Assembly: GCA_947311845.1 (NCBI GenBank)
Contig: CAMZMU010000027.1
Location: 28,634,709-28,698,708, forward strand
From: Poa pratensis
Taxonomy: Eukaryota; Streptophyta; Magnoliopsida; Poales; Poaceae
Length of the DNA: 64,000 nucleotides
Direction: 5' to 3'
Shown here: piece by piece, positions 44,791-56,017 of the stretch
How the letters are laid out: the number at the start of each line of letters is the position of its first letter
How positions within the stretch are numbered: the stretch's first letter is position 1
Translations under genes and position numbers: made by a program
The notes under the pieces: generated by a model
Databases searched by the model: none
Told to the model about the DNA's origin: nothing
Seen by the model: only the letters and a program-made list of their open reading frames with translations

Positions 44791-44888
44791 AACCGTCGCT
44801 GTTGTGATGTTTCGCTGCACTGTTCAAAACACTTTTTTAATTAAGAGTGTCTTGGACAGTGTGGCCGAAATGTCACAGCGGTGACGTT
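44791..44888. repeat. Imperfect 45-bp hairpin in CACTA 2
   Basis: Arms 44791-44836 and 44843-44888 are inverted copies with about 80% identity around an AT-rich loop. Most mismatches are C/T or G/A, which would still allow G:U pairs in RNA on one strand. It could be a small foldback insertion, a silencing-prone structure or a precursor-like hairpin. Confidence 0.6.
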
Positions 44889-45572
44889 ATTATATTTCGG
44901 CGACACCGTTCAAGATGGAGCAAGCCTCGCTACGAAGAATTTGGCAAAATTAATTTGCTAAGGAGGCTTGCGAGCTCGGTGTGGTTTCTTGTTTTTAGTT
45001 TCTCCATCTATTTTGTGTATGTGTGTAGCAATTTGGCTGCAGATGTGATTTGGAGAAGCATGAAACCGCTACTCGAGTCTTTTGCTAGGTCGAATTCCAT
45101 TTTCGGTGCTTCGGAACTGAGGAAGAAGGTGGAGCTGGAGAAGAGTGGAGTGTCATAAAAATTAAGTTTAGGGAGGCATGAGAATGATAGGATTAGCGAG
45201 GCAAGTGTAACTCATCTTTTGATGCTATGTAATGATGACAATTCTTATATACGTTATGAATGGATTTGGTAGCAACTTTGTGCTTATGCTGTGAGATTTT
45301 GAATGTAATTTGGCAACTGAATTGCTCATGTAGGCTTCTGAAAGAACCTCAATGCAAACGAGTAAAATAGAATCTCCGTTACTGATGCACCGATACATCG
45401 GAAACAGAGATGGGTCCGCAACCGTAGCCAACTTATTCCTCATCGGTGACGGTTTTTTGCCTCCGTTACCAATGAAGGCCTTCACATCAGTGACAGGATC
45501 GGAGACACGGACCCTTTCTCCGTTGCCGAAGGGGTTTTTGGCCCGTTTCCGATGTGTCGTTCTGTACTAGTG
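44889..45572 (+). other. Right part of CACTA 2
   Basis: A plus frame at 44847-45158 (103 residues, with a hydrophobic stretch VWFLVFSFSIYFVYV) begins inside the hairpin and has no known motif; I do not call it a gene. From 45350 to the end the sequence is subterminal repeat (CTCCGTTACCAATG and similar). Confidence 0.45.
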
Positions 45573-45577
45573 AAAAT

Positions 45578-45595
45578 TGGCGACGTTGCCGGGGA
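45578..45595 (+). other. Primer-binding site of element F
   Basis: TGGCGACGTTGCCGGGGA, one base away from the Athila-type site TGGCGCCGTTGCCGGGGA that pairs with tRNA-Asp. In the uninterrupted element it lay close to the LTR end; CACTA 2 now separates them by 2.8 kb. Confidence 0.85.
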
Positions 45596-45822
45596 TTGAC
45601 TTATGATTGTTTCTTTGAAAGAGCAGTAGACTAGACTGTGTGATTTCAGTAAAACTGTTAGCAAATTTGCATGATCTAGATGCTTTTGATGCTTTTAGTC
45701 GTGTGATCTGAGAACTACAATTGTTATTAGGGGTTTTTAATTCACTAACCCTTGATAAAAGTTCTTGGTTGTGACTGTGTGTAGAGGAAACATGATCTCC
45801 TTTATGCAGTGTTTGGATTCTG
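45596..45822 (+). other. Leader of element F
   Basis: Short untranslated leader between primer site and gag. No motif seen. Confidence 0.5.
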
Positions 45823-47150
45823 TTGATGCAGTCGTCTGAAGATTCACCTCTAGCTCCATTTGATCCAGAACCTGAAAGAAATTTTCTTGCAAGAAGAAGA
45901 GCAGCCTCAGTATCTTCTGTTGAAGAAACAGAGGAAAGACAGGCAGTATTCAACATGGGTGACAAGAAACTTAGAGATTTATGGATTCTCAAGGACCAGA
46001 TATCAAATGCAGATGTTATTATGCCTGCCATCCAGGCAAATAACTGGGAGATCAAGCCTGCCTTGATCAATATGGTACAGCACAATCCATTCAAAGGTAG
46101 TGCTTTGGAGAGCCCACATGAACATATCAGGAATTTCCTTTAGTAATGTAACACCCTCAAGCACAATGGTGTGCCCCCTGAAGCAATAAGGATGCAGCTG
46201 TTTCCCTCTTCTCTGTCAGGCACAACAAAGATATGGTATCATCTTTACCAGTTCATTGCAGAGATACTTGGGAACATTTGGTGCAAGCCTTCTTTGAGAG
46301 ATATTTTCCACCCCCCAAAGCAGCTGAGTGCAGAGACAAAATCACCAGATTTGTGCAGTACAATGGTGAGAGTTTGTATGATACCTTGCAAAGATATCAG
46401 GGACTCATCAGAATGTGTCCTAATCATGGCCAGGAACAGTGGCTGATTCTGCAAACATTCTATAAGGGTCTGACAGAACAGACTAGAGCTTTTGTTGATT
46501 CAGCTGCTGGTGGAGGAATTATGAACAAGACACTAGATGAAGCTACAAAGTTGATTGAGAGAATGACTTCTCATAACTTCTCTTGGACCAATGAAAGGAC
46601 AGTTCATCCAAATGGTCAGGATGCTCTGGAAGCAAAGCTTCATAGTTTGACAACTCAGATATCTCATCTTATGCAAGAGAAGAACAGTAAGGCAATAGTG
46701 CCTGTCAACCAAGTTTCTGCCACTTGTCTCATTTGTGGTAATGAAGGGCATTCACCTCAAGAATGTACTCTGTTTGTACCCACAGATAACCAACTGGCAG
46801 AAGTGAATTATACTCAGAATCAAGACCCTTTCTCTCAGAGCTACAACCCTGCTTAGAGAAACCATCCCAATCTATCATATAAGAATGCAGCTCAGCAGAG
46901 TTATCCTCAAGCAGCTCAGCCACATTATGCTCAAACATCTCAGCAAAATTTCAGACCTCAAGGCAATATGCAGTACCAACAGCAACATCAGCAGTCACAG
47001 CAGCAACAACAGCAAGCAAATCAGCAAAATGCCTCTAGCAGCCAGTCAAAAATAAGTGAAATGATGAGATTACAAAAAGAAATGTTCAGTGGTATGCAGG
47101 AAACAAAGAAAATGCAGTCTGAACTGTTTTACATAACAATGCAGTAGCTG
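45823..47150 (+). pseudogene. Gag of element F (Athila lineage)
   Basis: Begins MMQSSEDSPLAPFDPEP with the lineage signature MPAIQANNWEIKPALINMV and ESPHEHIRNFL. Two consecutive in-frame stops (TAG TAA, 46141-46146) follow, the frame then resumes (LKHNGVPPEAIRMQLFPSSL), and a frameshift near 46235 leads to 46233-46856 with LVQAFFERYFPP (capsid) and a zinc knuckle CLICGNEGHSPQEC. After another stop a Gln-rich tail continues to about 47145. The outline is that of Athila gag, which packages the element RNA. It is inactivated by at least three stops and one frameshift. Confidence 0.88.
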
Positions 47151-47195
47151 ACAGCTGGGATTTCCAATACTCCAGGCAATCAGCCTGAAATCAAG

Positions 47196-48208
47196 TTGCC
47201 AGCTCAAGAAGAGACGAGTCCAAAACAGTGTGGTGCCATATCCACTACCAATGTTGTAGATGCTGTCACCACTAGAAGTGGGGTGAACACTGAACCTTTA
47301 CTCAAAACACCTCCAGCTTTCACTTATGTAGCACCACCAAGAAGGGTACCAATTCAACAAGAAGTGGTATCAGATAAGAGTGCAGCAGAGCCTGATAAGC
47401 CAGTGGAACAGGATGCAACAACTAAAATACTAGAAGATACTGTAGCAAAACCTGTAACAATGAAGCCTGTAATTCAAAAAATTCCATTCCCAGAAAGATT
47501 GAAAAAAACCAAGGAAGAGAAACAATGCCAAGTTCCTGGAAACCATGAAGGAAGTTCAGATAACAATTCCCATTCTAGATGCAGTGCTACACATTCCCTT
47601 GTATGCCAAATTTTTCAAAGACCTGATTACCAAGAAGAGAAGCTTGGAAGACCCAGAAATTGTTGCTTTGACAGAAGACTGCAGTGCTGTCATTCTGAAT
47701 CATATGCCCAAGAAGCTTGGTGATCCAGGGAGTTTTAGCATCCCTTGTGTTGTGGGAAAGAGAACATTCACAGCATTGTGTGATTTGGGTTCCTCTGTTA
47801 GTGTTTTACCTCTGGCTGTCAGTCAAATATTGCAGTTAAGAGTTCTGAAGCCTACATCAATGACTCTGCAGTTAGCTGATAGAACACTGAGGTAACCAGC
47901 TGGGATTCTTGAAGATGTGCCAGTACAAGTTGGGCATTTTGCTTATCGAGTTGATTTTGTGGTACTAGAGATAGAAGACAATTCTGAATCCATGATACTA
48001 GCCAGGCCATTCTTGGCAACAACTGGGGCAATTATAGATGTGAAAGGTGGACTCTGAAACTGCAGTTTGGCTCTGAACAGGCCGAGTTCAGCATGAAGCA
48101 TGCATCTCACCTGCCAAACATACTGGAGCAATGCCAGTCCATTGATGTAATAGACCAAAGTGTGTTGGACACACTACAAGAAATGCAGTCAGAAGAACCT
48201 GAGCACAA
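47196..48208 (+). pseudogene. Linker and aspartic protease of element F
   Basis: 47196-47540 gives the linker with VTTRSGVNTEP and KIPFPERLKKTKEEKQ. A frameshift near 47540 leads into MKEVQITIPILDAVLHIPLY and the protease motif TALCDLGSSVSVLPL, with D-L-G-S as active site, the usual form in Athila. A stop at 47893 and a frameshift near 48050 interrupt the rest (PVDFVVL and FLATTGAIIDVKGG-like pieces). Confidence 0.88.
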
Positions 48209-49075
48209 GTGTTTGTGACAGCAGATAGTTCTAATCCTCAGGAGCTGTGTGGAATATCTCTGTGTGAAAAAGATGCAGATGTTGTAGGAACTGGAATTCC
48301 CAAACCATCTCACAATTCTATAGTTGAGTTGAAAGAATTACCATCTCATCTGAAATACATATTCCTTGAGAAAGAAAAGATACATCCAGTAATAATCAGT
48401 TCTGCTTTTAATGATGAACAAGAAGAAAGTTTGTTGTCAGTATTGAGACTGTACAAGAATGTGATAGGATACTCTATTCATGATATCAGAGGAATTGATG
48501 AGAAAGTTTGTTCTCACAGAATATATTTAGAAGATGGCAGTAAACCAACTAGAGAAGGACAGAGAAGACTGAACCCAACAATGCAACAAGTAGTGAAAAA
48601 AGAAGTCCTGAAACTACTAAAGGCAGGAATGATTTACCCCATCTCTGACAGTGAGTGGGTGAGCCCTATACATATTGTTCCTAAGAAAGGAGGTTATACA
48701 GTGGTAGAAAACGATGAAGGTAGACTAATGACCACAAGACTAGTTACTGGATGGAGAATGGTCAATGACTTCAAAAAACTGAATAAGGCAACTAGGAAAG
48801 ATCATTTTCCTTTGCCATTTATGGATCAGATGCTGGAAAGGCTTGCTAGTCAGAAATTCTATTGCTATCTAGATATTCTGGGTTTCTGCAAATACACATC
48901 CATCCATCTGACCAGGACAAGACAACATTCACCTGTCCATATGGAACATTTGCTTACAAGAGATTACCATTTGGGTTGTGTAATGCACCTGGCACATTTC
49001 AGAGGTGTATGATGTCTATATTTTCTGATCAAATTGAGAAGATCATGGAAGTATTCATGGATGATTTATAGTATA
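48209..49075 (+). pseudogene. Reverse transcriptase of element F
   Basis: Open to 49012: SIHDIRGIDEKVCSHRIYLE, then EWVSPIHIVPKKGG, GWRMVNDFKKLNKATRKDHFP (palm entry) and YCYLDILGF where relatives have YLDGYSGF. A frameshift near 48890 moves to 48862-49071 with TFTCPYGTFAYKRLPFGLCN and the catalytic FMDDL. The order is complete but the first catalytic region is altered and the frame is broken. Confidence 0.9.
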
Positions 49076-49890
49076 TGGAAAAGATTTCATCACTTGCCTG
49101 AAAAATTTGACAGCAGTATTACACAGATGCTCTGAACAAAATTTGATCTTAAATTGGGAGAAGTGTCACTTCTTGGTAACTGAGGCATTGTGCTTGGTCA
49201 TTTGGTGTCTGCCAGAGGAATCGAAGTGGACAAAGCAAAAGTAGAAGTAATTGCTAAGCTACCTCCTCTTGAACATGTGAGGAATACAGAGTTTCTTGGG
49301 ACATGCTGGTTTCTACAGAAGATTCATCAAAGATTTTCTCACATTGCAAAACCACTTACACACTTGCTAAATCATGATGTGCAATTTGTATTTGATGAAG
49401 CATGTATGCAAGCTTTCAACAAGCTAAAAGAAGCTCTGGTTACAACTCCAATAGTACAGCCTCTTGACTGGACAATGTCATTTGAACTGATGTGTGATGC
49501 AAGTGATTTTGCAGTAGGAGCAGTACTTGGTCAGAGAAAAGAGAAAGCTATCATGTGATTTACTATGCCAGCAAAACATTAGATGATGCTCAAATCAATT
49601 ACACAACCACTGAGAAGGAATTACTAGCAGTAGTGTTTGCATTTGATAAATTCAGACCTTATCTTGTTGGACACAAGTGTGTTGTTTACACAGATCATGC
49701 AGCTATAAAATATTTGGTGAGCAAAAAGGATGCTAAGCCTAGGCTGATCAGATGGATTCTCTTGCTGCAAGAATTTAATATTGAAATCAAGGATAAAAAG
49801 GGGTCAGAAAATTCAGTGGCTGACCACATGTCAAGAATCAGTTGCCCAGAAGGCAGAGAATACAAGATAGAATGCCTGGTGAGCAGCTAA
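49076..49890 (+). pseudogene. RT connection and RNase H of element F
   Basis: After stops at about 49070-49185, the frame 49190-49558 carries HLVSARGIEVDKAKVEVIAK and [16 protein letters not shown] (RNase H first Asp). One stop later, 49555-49890 continues [32 protein letters not shown] and [10 protein letters not shown]. These are the standard RNase H motifs of gypsy elements. Confidence 0.9.
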
Positions 49891-51231
49891 TGGCAGTGAG
49901 TGCTAGTTCTCCTTGGTATGCAGATATTGTGAATTATCTGGTCTGTGAAATCATGCCAGCAGATATGTCTTACCAGTAGAAAAAGGTTCATGCATGATGC
50001 AAAAAGCTATTATTGGGATGAGTCATTCCTGTACAAGCATTGTGCATATGGAATTGTGAGAAGATGTGTGCCAGCTGAAAAATCAGTGATGTTATGTATC
50101 AATGCCATGCAGGCATGTATGGAGGCCATGCTGGAGTTATGAAGACCCAAGCAAAAATCCTGCAAGCTGGATTCTACTGGCCTAACTGTTCAAAGATGTG
50201 CATGATTATATCAAGCAATGTGATCCTGTCAGAGAACTGGAAAAATATCAAAAGAAATGAAATGCCACAGAAGGGAATTCTGGAAGTGGAACTATTTATG
50301 TATGGGGAGTGGATTTTGTTGGCCCTTTACCATCATCAAAAGGATATAAGCATATACTAGTGTAGTGGATTATGTGTCCAAATGGGTTGAAGCAATACCC
50401 ACTGTCAGTGCTGATTCAAAAGTTGTCTGCAAATTCTTCAAAACTGTCATTTTCCCAAGATTTGGAGTACCAAGAGTAGTGATCAGTGATGGTGGAGCTC
50501 ATTTCAACAATGAACAGTTAGAGAAGCTCCTGAACAAGTATGGTGTGAGAAACCACATAGTAACTACACCTTACCATCCTCAAGCCAATGGACAAGTTGA
50601 GCTATCAAACAGAGAAGTGAAACAAATTCTGGAGAAAGTTGTTTCTAAGTCCAGGGGGATTGGTCAATGAAATTGCCAGATAGCTTGTGGGCATACAGAA
50701 CAGGATATAAGACACCTATTGGTATGTCACCATTCAGGCTTGTCTATGGAAAAGCATGTCATTTACCTGTTGAGCTAGAACACAGAGCACAGTGGGCAAT
50801 AAGGAAGCTGAACATGGATTTAGGCAAAGCTGGAACTGCAAGAAAGCTTCAGATGTGTGAGTTAGAGGAACTGAGAAATGATACTTATGAAAGCTCAAAG
50901 ATCTATAAGGACAAGACCAAGAAATGGCATGACAAGCACATTCTCAGAAAGGAATTCAGTGTTGGACAAACAGTGTTGGTGTATGACTCCAAATTGCATT
51001 TGTTCTTGGAAATTCAAGTCAAGATGGTTTGGCCCTTGTGTCATTAAGAGAGACCTAGGACATGGTGCTTTTGAAGTACAGAGTGCAATAGATGGTACTT
51101 TCAAGGTGAATGGACAGAGACTAAAGCATTACAGAGCAGGAGAGAAGTTGAACACTGAAGAAAGTGAAGAATCAGATGATGATGAAGCTGAGGATGATCC
51201 CAATGCATCCTCTGCAGCTGAGAGCCAGTGA
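49891..51231 (+). pseudogene. Integrase of element F
   Basis: Pieces in several frames: the zinc-binding part (CHAGMYGGHAGVMKTQAKIL, GFYWPNC) at 50094-50200; the first Asp in VWGVDFVGPLPSSKGYKHI at about 50300, in a shifted frame; FGVPRVVISDGGAHFNNEQL (second Asp) and HPQANGQVELSNRE (Glu) at 50365-50670; [20 protein letters not shown] at 50667-51047; and a C-terminal part ending in an acidic tail (EESEESDDDEAEDD) with TGA at 51229-51231. Four or more frameshifts and stops. Confidence 0.88.
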
Positions 51232-51829
51232 AGAAGCTACAGTCATGCTCATGACTATAAACAAGCGCTCATCAGGAGGCAACCTGGTACCCTTATATAT
51301 TATTTGCATGTTACTTCCGTTTACTTGCTATCTTTTGTTTTTGTTTTTGTTTTTGTCTTTGTTTTACAGATTTTGAATAAAAGGAAGTGGAGAAGTCATG
51401 GCTATGCTATCAGGAAGCAAGAGACAGAAGTAAACACCAGGTGGAAACATTCCAATCTTTTATATCCTATTCACAACATTAATAATATTGTTATGCCATG
51501 TTTCTGATTTATAATCAATTTGGCAATTTTATGGCTGTTACAGAAAAAGGTTCTATGGTTTTTTCCCTGTTCTGATCAATTAGCATTACATGCTGTTGTG
51601 AATCATGTATTGTATCTGATTATTATTCTTGCAAAGGCTATGTTCAGATCCATTTCTCAAAAACAGAATTGATTTATTTCTCTGCTCAATACTTGTGGAA
51701 TATTTGATAATGTCATTCGCTAGGAAACTGAACTATATGATCCACTTTAGAGCCATTTACTAAGTCCATCCCTGCATATTTGCATTTTTTGCATTAGCAA
51801 TCATTATCTCTGGATAGTGATTTGTGAAG
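51232..51829 (+). other. Post-pol region of element F, first part
   Basis: AT-rich, no env-like gene and no recognisable protein. A TTTTTGTTTTTGTTTTTG microsatellite lies at about 51336. The sequence TTTGCATTAGCAATCA near 51788 starts a repeat unit that recurs at 54097. The last five bases (TGAAG) are the target duplication of the Copia solo LTR. Confidence 0.6.
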
Positions 51830-54040
51830 TGTTGGATATATGCCCAAAAGGCAATGTATTTATACATGTGACAATGTATTTATACATATGTATATCTGAT
51901 TCATACATTATTGATTCGTATTCTCTATGCTATAACTGCAGTGATTTTTAAATGCGTGATTTAGGGAAAAGCTCACCTGCACGTGTAGAGAATATGAATA
52001 CGTAAAAAGTACCCTAGTTCTTTTATGGACTAATTCTTGAATGCTAGATGACGCGGCTTTTCCTAGTCATGGACATAGAGTTTATGTCAGCATCAAGGAT
52101 GGCATATTATTGGACAATAATATGGCTGGGTCACCCAAGTGTTGGTATGCTAAGAGATTCCGTTAAATAGTCTTTTTGTCCTTAGCTTTATCACAGAAAG
52201 GTTGTTGTATAACATGTCCTTGTAACCATGAGGTTATTGGGGTCATGCATACTGGAGGAGTTGCTTTGGTGCTGTCAACCGTCATGGCCGTAACAGGGTG
52301 ACCATAAAGACAGTTGCCGGGTGGTTTCGAAGGTGTGTGTGTATCCTAATGTTCTGAGATGGAAAATTACTCCTCTATGTTAAGAGAGATACTTCCAGGG
52401 CCCACTCGGTATTATATACATATCCACTACGTTCTGCAGACAATGCACAGTGAAGTTACACTGTGTGAGATATCATAATACGGCAACGAGTAAATGGAAC
52501 TTATCGGTAACGAGATAGACAAAGATGATGTGAATCAATCCTTGATTGATTCATGGTATCATCACGGATCTATATCTCGGGTGAAGTTCAGTATCATAAG
52601 TAATGGGATTGATATATGATAATCAACATGTTCAACAGTAGAGTTATTCGCATATCGATAGCAGCCACACAGGACGTCCTTGGGGTGGACACACTTAAGC
52701 TCGGATTGGTTAGTTGTGTTATATGGTTGGTCTGGAACATGGAGACAGTATCATCGGCATGGTGCTTGCGTGATATGACATACCTTGTCAAGAGAGAAAG
52801 TTTGTGATAGAAGTTACTATCACGGTCGGATTTATTTCGAGGAGGTTTATAAGAGAGGATATATTTGTCCGGAGTATTTAGTCGGCGGACAGTAGGTGTC
52901 CCGGATCATATGAAAGGAGTTTCATATGATAGATAATTAATTCGGTGAATATTCTGTAAAAGGAAATATTCAAATAAGAATTAATATGACAAAGTATTAT
53001 TTAATTATGTGTTAATTAAATATTTATTTATTTAATTGATAAGTAATTACGGGAGGGCCGAAAGCGCCGTTGGGGGCAACCCCGGCCGAACCCTAGTGGG
53101 CCGCTTGCGGCCCACGGTGGGGCAAGGTGGCGCGGCGGCGGCCGAGGCGGCCGGCCAGGCGGGCCCCACCCGCCAGGTCGGTGGCAGCCAGGGCAGGCCC
53201 CACCGGGGCGCGGCAGCATTGGCCAAGGCGGCAAGGCGGGCCGGCCTAGGGTGGGCCCCACCCGCCAGGTCGGTGCGGCGCGGTGGGCCCCACCTGCCCT
53301 AGGTCGGTTCGGCCTAGGCAGGCCCCACCCGGCCGGCCGAAGAAGGAGAGGGAGAAGGGGGGAGAGTTGGGGTCCAACCCCAACTCACCCTCCCATACCG
53401 AATTGGGCAAGGGGAACTTTCCCTTTGTCCAATTGGACTAGGGGAAGGTTTCCTCCTTTCCAAGTCTCCCTACCTCTTGGGCTCCTTTATAAACCCCACC
53501 CCTCTAGTTGGAGAAACATACAAGATTCACACAAGTTTCTCAATTAGAATAGACGAGACACAAGTTGCTCTCAATTTAGATCTCTTCTAGTTGGATTAGA
53601 GGGACCTCTAATTAGAGGCGACCTATCTGATTAGACTAGATCTAATCTCTCTCTCCTTCTCATGTGTTGAGATCTCCACCTTCATATACACCAGCAGACT
53701 TCAAACTTAGACGGCGAAGCTCTGCTGAACCTTTCTAGTGTACGTGTGCAAGCTCTCAGAGGGGTTCCTCGTCATAGACGTTGCACCCTTTAGCCGTTGA
53801 ATCAAGGTGGTGAAGCGAAGGAGAAGAAGGCGTCGGAATCTCTCTACCAGGCTTGGTTGAGAGAGACCGCGTACGGCTACATCGACTACGTCATCAACAC
53901 GTTCTTCCGCAATCTAAGGTGTTGGTAACGTATATTAACTAGATCTATGGATCTTCTTCGCATGTATCTTGACAGTAGATCTTGGGAAGGTTGCGTAGCA
54001 ATACGTGAAATTTTTAATTTACCGTACGCGCAACCCAATA
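51830..54040 (+). mobile_element. Solo LTR of an Angela/BARE-like Ty1/copia element (2.2 kb)
   Basis: Starts TGTTGGATATATGCCCAAAAG and ends GCGTAGCAATACGTGAAAT...CGCAACCCAATA, both characteristic of grass Angela/BARE/SIRE-type LTRs. TGAAG flanks both sides (51825-51829, 54041-54045), so the whole element has been reduced to one LTR by recombination. A TATA box (TTTATAAA) lies at about 53487-53494, downstream of a GC-rich block (53050-53340). The terminal CA is changed to TA. No open frame of note. Confidence 0.88.
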
Positions 54041-54634
54041 TGAAGCACTAACACTAACCCTAACACTAACTGAAAATGTGGTAACGGCAATTTTTTTTTG
54101 CATTAGCAATCAATATCTCTGGATAGTGATTTGTGACGCACTAACCAGTAAAAAGTTAACTGAATCTTCAAGCAATAATTTTGGCATTAGCAACTATGAT
54201 CCTGGGATGGTAGCTTGTGACGCACTAACTGAAGAATCAAATGCTTACTCAAGTAATAACTATCTAACTCATGCATACCTGCAACATTAGCCTACTATGT
54301 TCCCTGGAACTGTAGTCGGTGAAGCACTGACATAGCATGCATCCTTGCATTATGGCTATTTTCTGGATCACTTACATTCCATTTCTGTGCAAATTGTCTT
54401 ATCATACTAATTCCAAGTCATTGAACTTAGAAATGATTAAATTCTGCTATTTGAAACTTGTTTCTAAACCAGCACTTGCTCTAATAGTAGACATAACTGC
54501 ATTGAATCCAATTTGAATGAATTGCTAAGTATTTAGAACCTTGCACTGTCCATATCTTGCTCATATCTTGCTTGTTGTCCTTTGTATCCAGTTTTCTTTA
54601 CTTGAGGACAAGCAAAGGTTTAAGTCTGGGGGTT
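54041..54634 (+). repeat. Degenerate tandem repeats and polypurine tract of element F
   Basis: Units with GCATTAGCAA, a variable middle, and TTGTGACGCACTAAC recur about four times (51788, 54097, 54189, 54290), interrupted by the solo LTR. The purine-rich TTTAAGTCTGGGGGTT just before 54635 is the polypurine tract; TCTGGGGG is typical of Athila. Confidence 0.75.
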
Positions 54635-56017
54635 TGATCACCATCATTTATATGCATAATTCATAAAATTAAAACCTCAAAACGCCCACTACTCCCATAT
54701 CCAGAACTGCAAATATCTGCATTTTACAGTGCTTTTCATCCATTTTGCAGTACAGTGCGCAAAGGCACATACTCTTCAGAAGATCCAATGAAGAAGTGAT
54801 GCAAGAAGCAACATTCAACTCATACCAATGCAACAGACAAGATGGCTATGATCAACAAGACCAGTTCAAGCCAAAAACTGAAGAACATCCCCTATGCCAG
54901 AAAGTGAACAGTAACTGACAGAAGTTCTGTCAGTTAACTCGAGTCCTTCTTCATAGATAGAAGCAATGCTCAAGACAAGAAGATAAGATGAAATTCAAAT
55001 GAGTTTGAACCATAAAGAGGAAAAGGAGATCAACTTGGAAATCAAAGAAACCACAAAAGGCATAAAGGTAAAAAGGTGCAAAAGGGTGAAACATGCCATG
55101 TGCACTGTGAGCTGTGGCCAAAGGAGGAAGCTTCCCTCTCCATCAACTCGTACCACACCTCCACCACAAATGGAAAAAAGGTGTATAAAGCCACCACCAT
55201 CACCACAGAGCTTCTCTCTCGCCCACCAGCTCGCCAACTCTCGCACACTCTCGCCATCCATCTCCACTCCACCCCTTTCCCCTCTCAGCCACCAAGAAGT
55301 CCAAGAACCAGAGCAACAAAAAGAAGAACAAGATGAACAAGGTGATCAGGAGAAGAAGCACAAGGCAACTCTGCTTCTACCCCTCTGCTTCCTCTGCTTC
55401 GACAGTGTTCCAGTGAGCTAAAGCCAAAGATTTCTCCCCACTCCCTTGTGTAATCCTGTGTGAACCTAGTAGATCATCCATATGCAAGTAGGGCTTGTGA
55501 TATTTGGCTACTGTAGTGAATTGAGTGACACAGTTCTCTGTTTTATCTGAAGATTTACTTGATCTGTTTGTTGTGTGCTTGATCTGTGTGTGTAAGGCTA
55601 GTCCCTGCACACTGAGTGTTGTAATTCTGTCCCTAGCCTCCCCTTGCTTGTTAACTCACTTGTGATCTGGCCCAACAACCCAGAAAGCAATGATCTTTGT
55701 GATCTAAATTTTCTCCTGTCTAAAACCTGCTAAAAACCCTTACTTGCATGACTAGTCTCTGCAAGCTGTTGAAGTAATTCTTGTTCCCTGTCTAAACCTT
55801 GATTGCATCCTTGCTAGCAACTGGAATGACAACCCAGAAGCTACAAGTTAAATTCTGATAAACTCTTAAACCCTTTTCTGCAAAAACTTTACTTTCCTGT
55901 TGGAAACTTGAAAACCTGAAGAGTTGGTTTAGCTTCTGCCAACCCTTAGCAACATCATAAACTTGTTGATCCCTGTGGTGACGATAACACAAACCCCCCT
56001 TAATTCTACACTGATCA
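54635..56017 (+). repeat. 3' LTR of element F
   Basis: 1383 bp, TGATCACCATC to TACACTGATCA, TATA box at about 55184-55190. Uninterrupted, so it serves as reference for the split 5' copy. Followed by the duplication GTTGC. Confidence 0.95.

Larger units (their letters stand above)
42787..45572 (+). mobile_element. CACTA transposon 2 (2.8 kb, non-autonomous)
   Basis: A 25-bp perfect terminal inverted repeat starting CACTAGTACAGAACGACAC at both ends, with AAA flanking on both sides (42784-42786, 45573-45575). Subterminal motifs of the type TCCGTTACCAA and CCGTTTCCGATGT recur in both orientations at 42890-43020, 43730 and 45350-45560. There is no TNP2-type transposase; it carries an acidic open frame (43193-43654), two short tandem arrays and a hairpin. 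It inserted exactly where F's LTR meets the primer site. Confidence 0.93.
26112..56017 (+). mobile_element. Element F: Athila-lineage Ty3/gypsy retrotransposon, with four nested insertions
   Basis: The LTRs begin TGATCACCATC and end TACACTGATCA; the 3' copy is 54635-56017 and the 5' copy is split (26112-26830 plus 42124-42784). GTTGC flanks both ends (26107-26111, 56018-56022). Primer site at 45578-45595, gag and pol at 45823-51231 (plus strand), polypurine tract just before 54635. Nested inside: E and D in the 5' LTR, CACTA 2 between 5' LTR and primer site, and a Copia solo LTR in the 3' region. Many stops and frameshifts make it inactive. Athila affiliation rests on the gag motif IQANNWEIKPALINMV and the primer site. 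Confidence 0.9.

Noticed and set aside
44847..45158. 103-residue frame with a hydrophobic stretch in CACTA 2
   Set aside because: Starts inside the hairpin arm, has no motif, and is not longer than expected in AT-rich DNA by much.
54055..54082. Telomere-like CACTAACCCTAACACTAAC stretch
   Set aside because: Only a few irregular units inside the tandem repeats of element F; not a true array of the plant telomere repeat.
51232..54634. An env-like gene downstream of Athila pol
   Set aside because: Some Athila elements have one, but no open frame with transmembrane organisation is present here.
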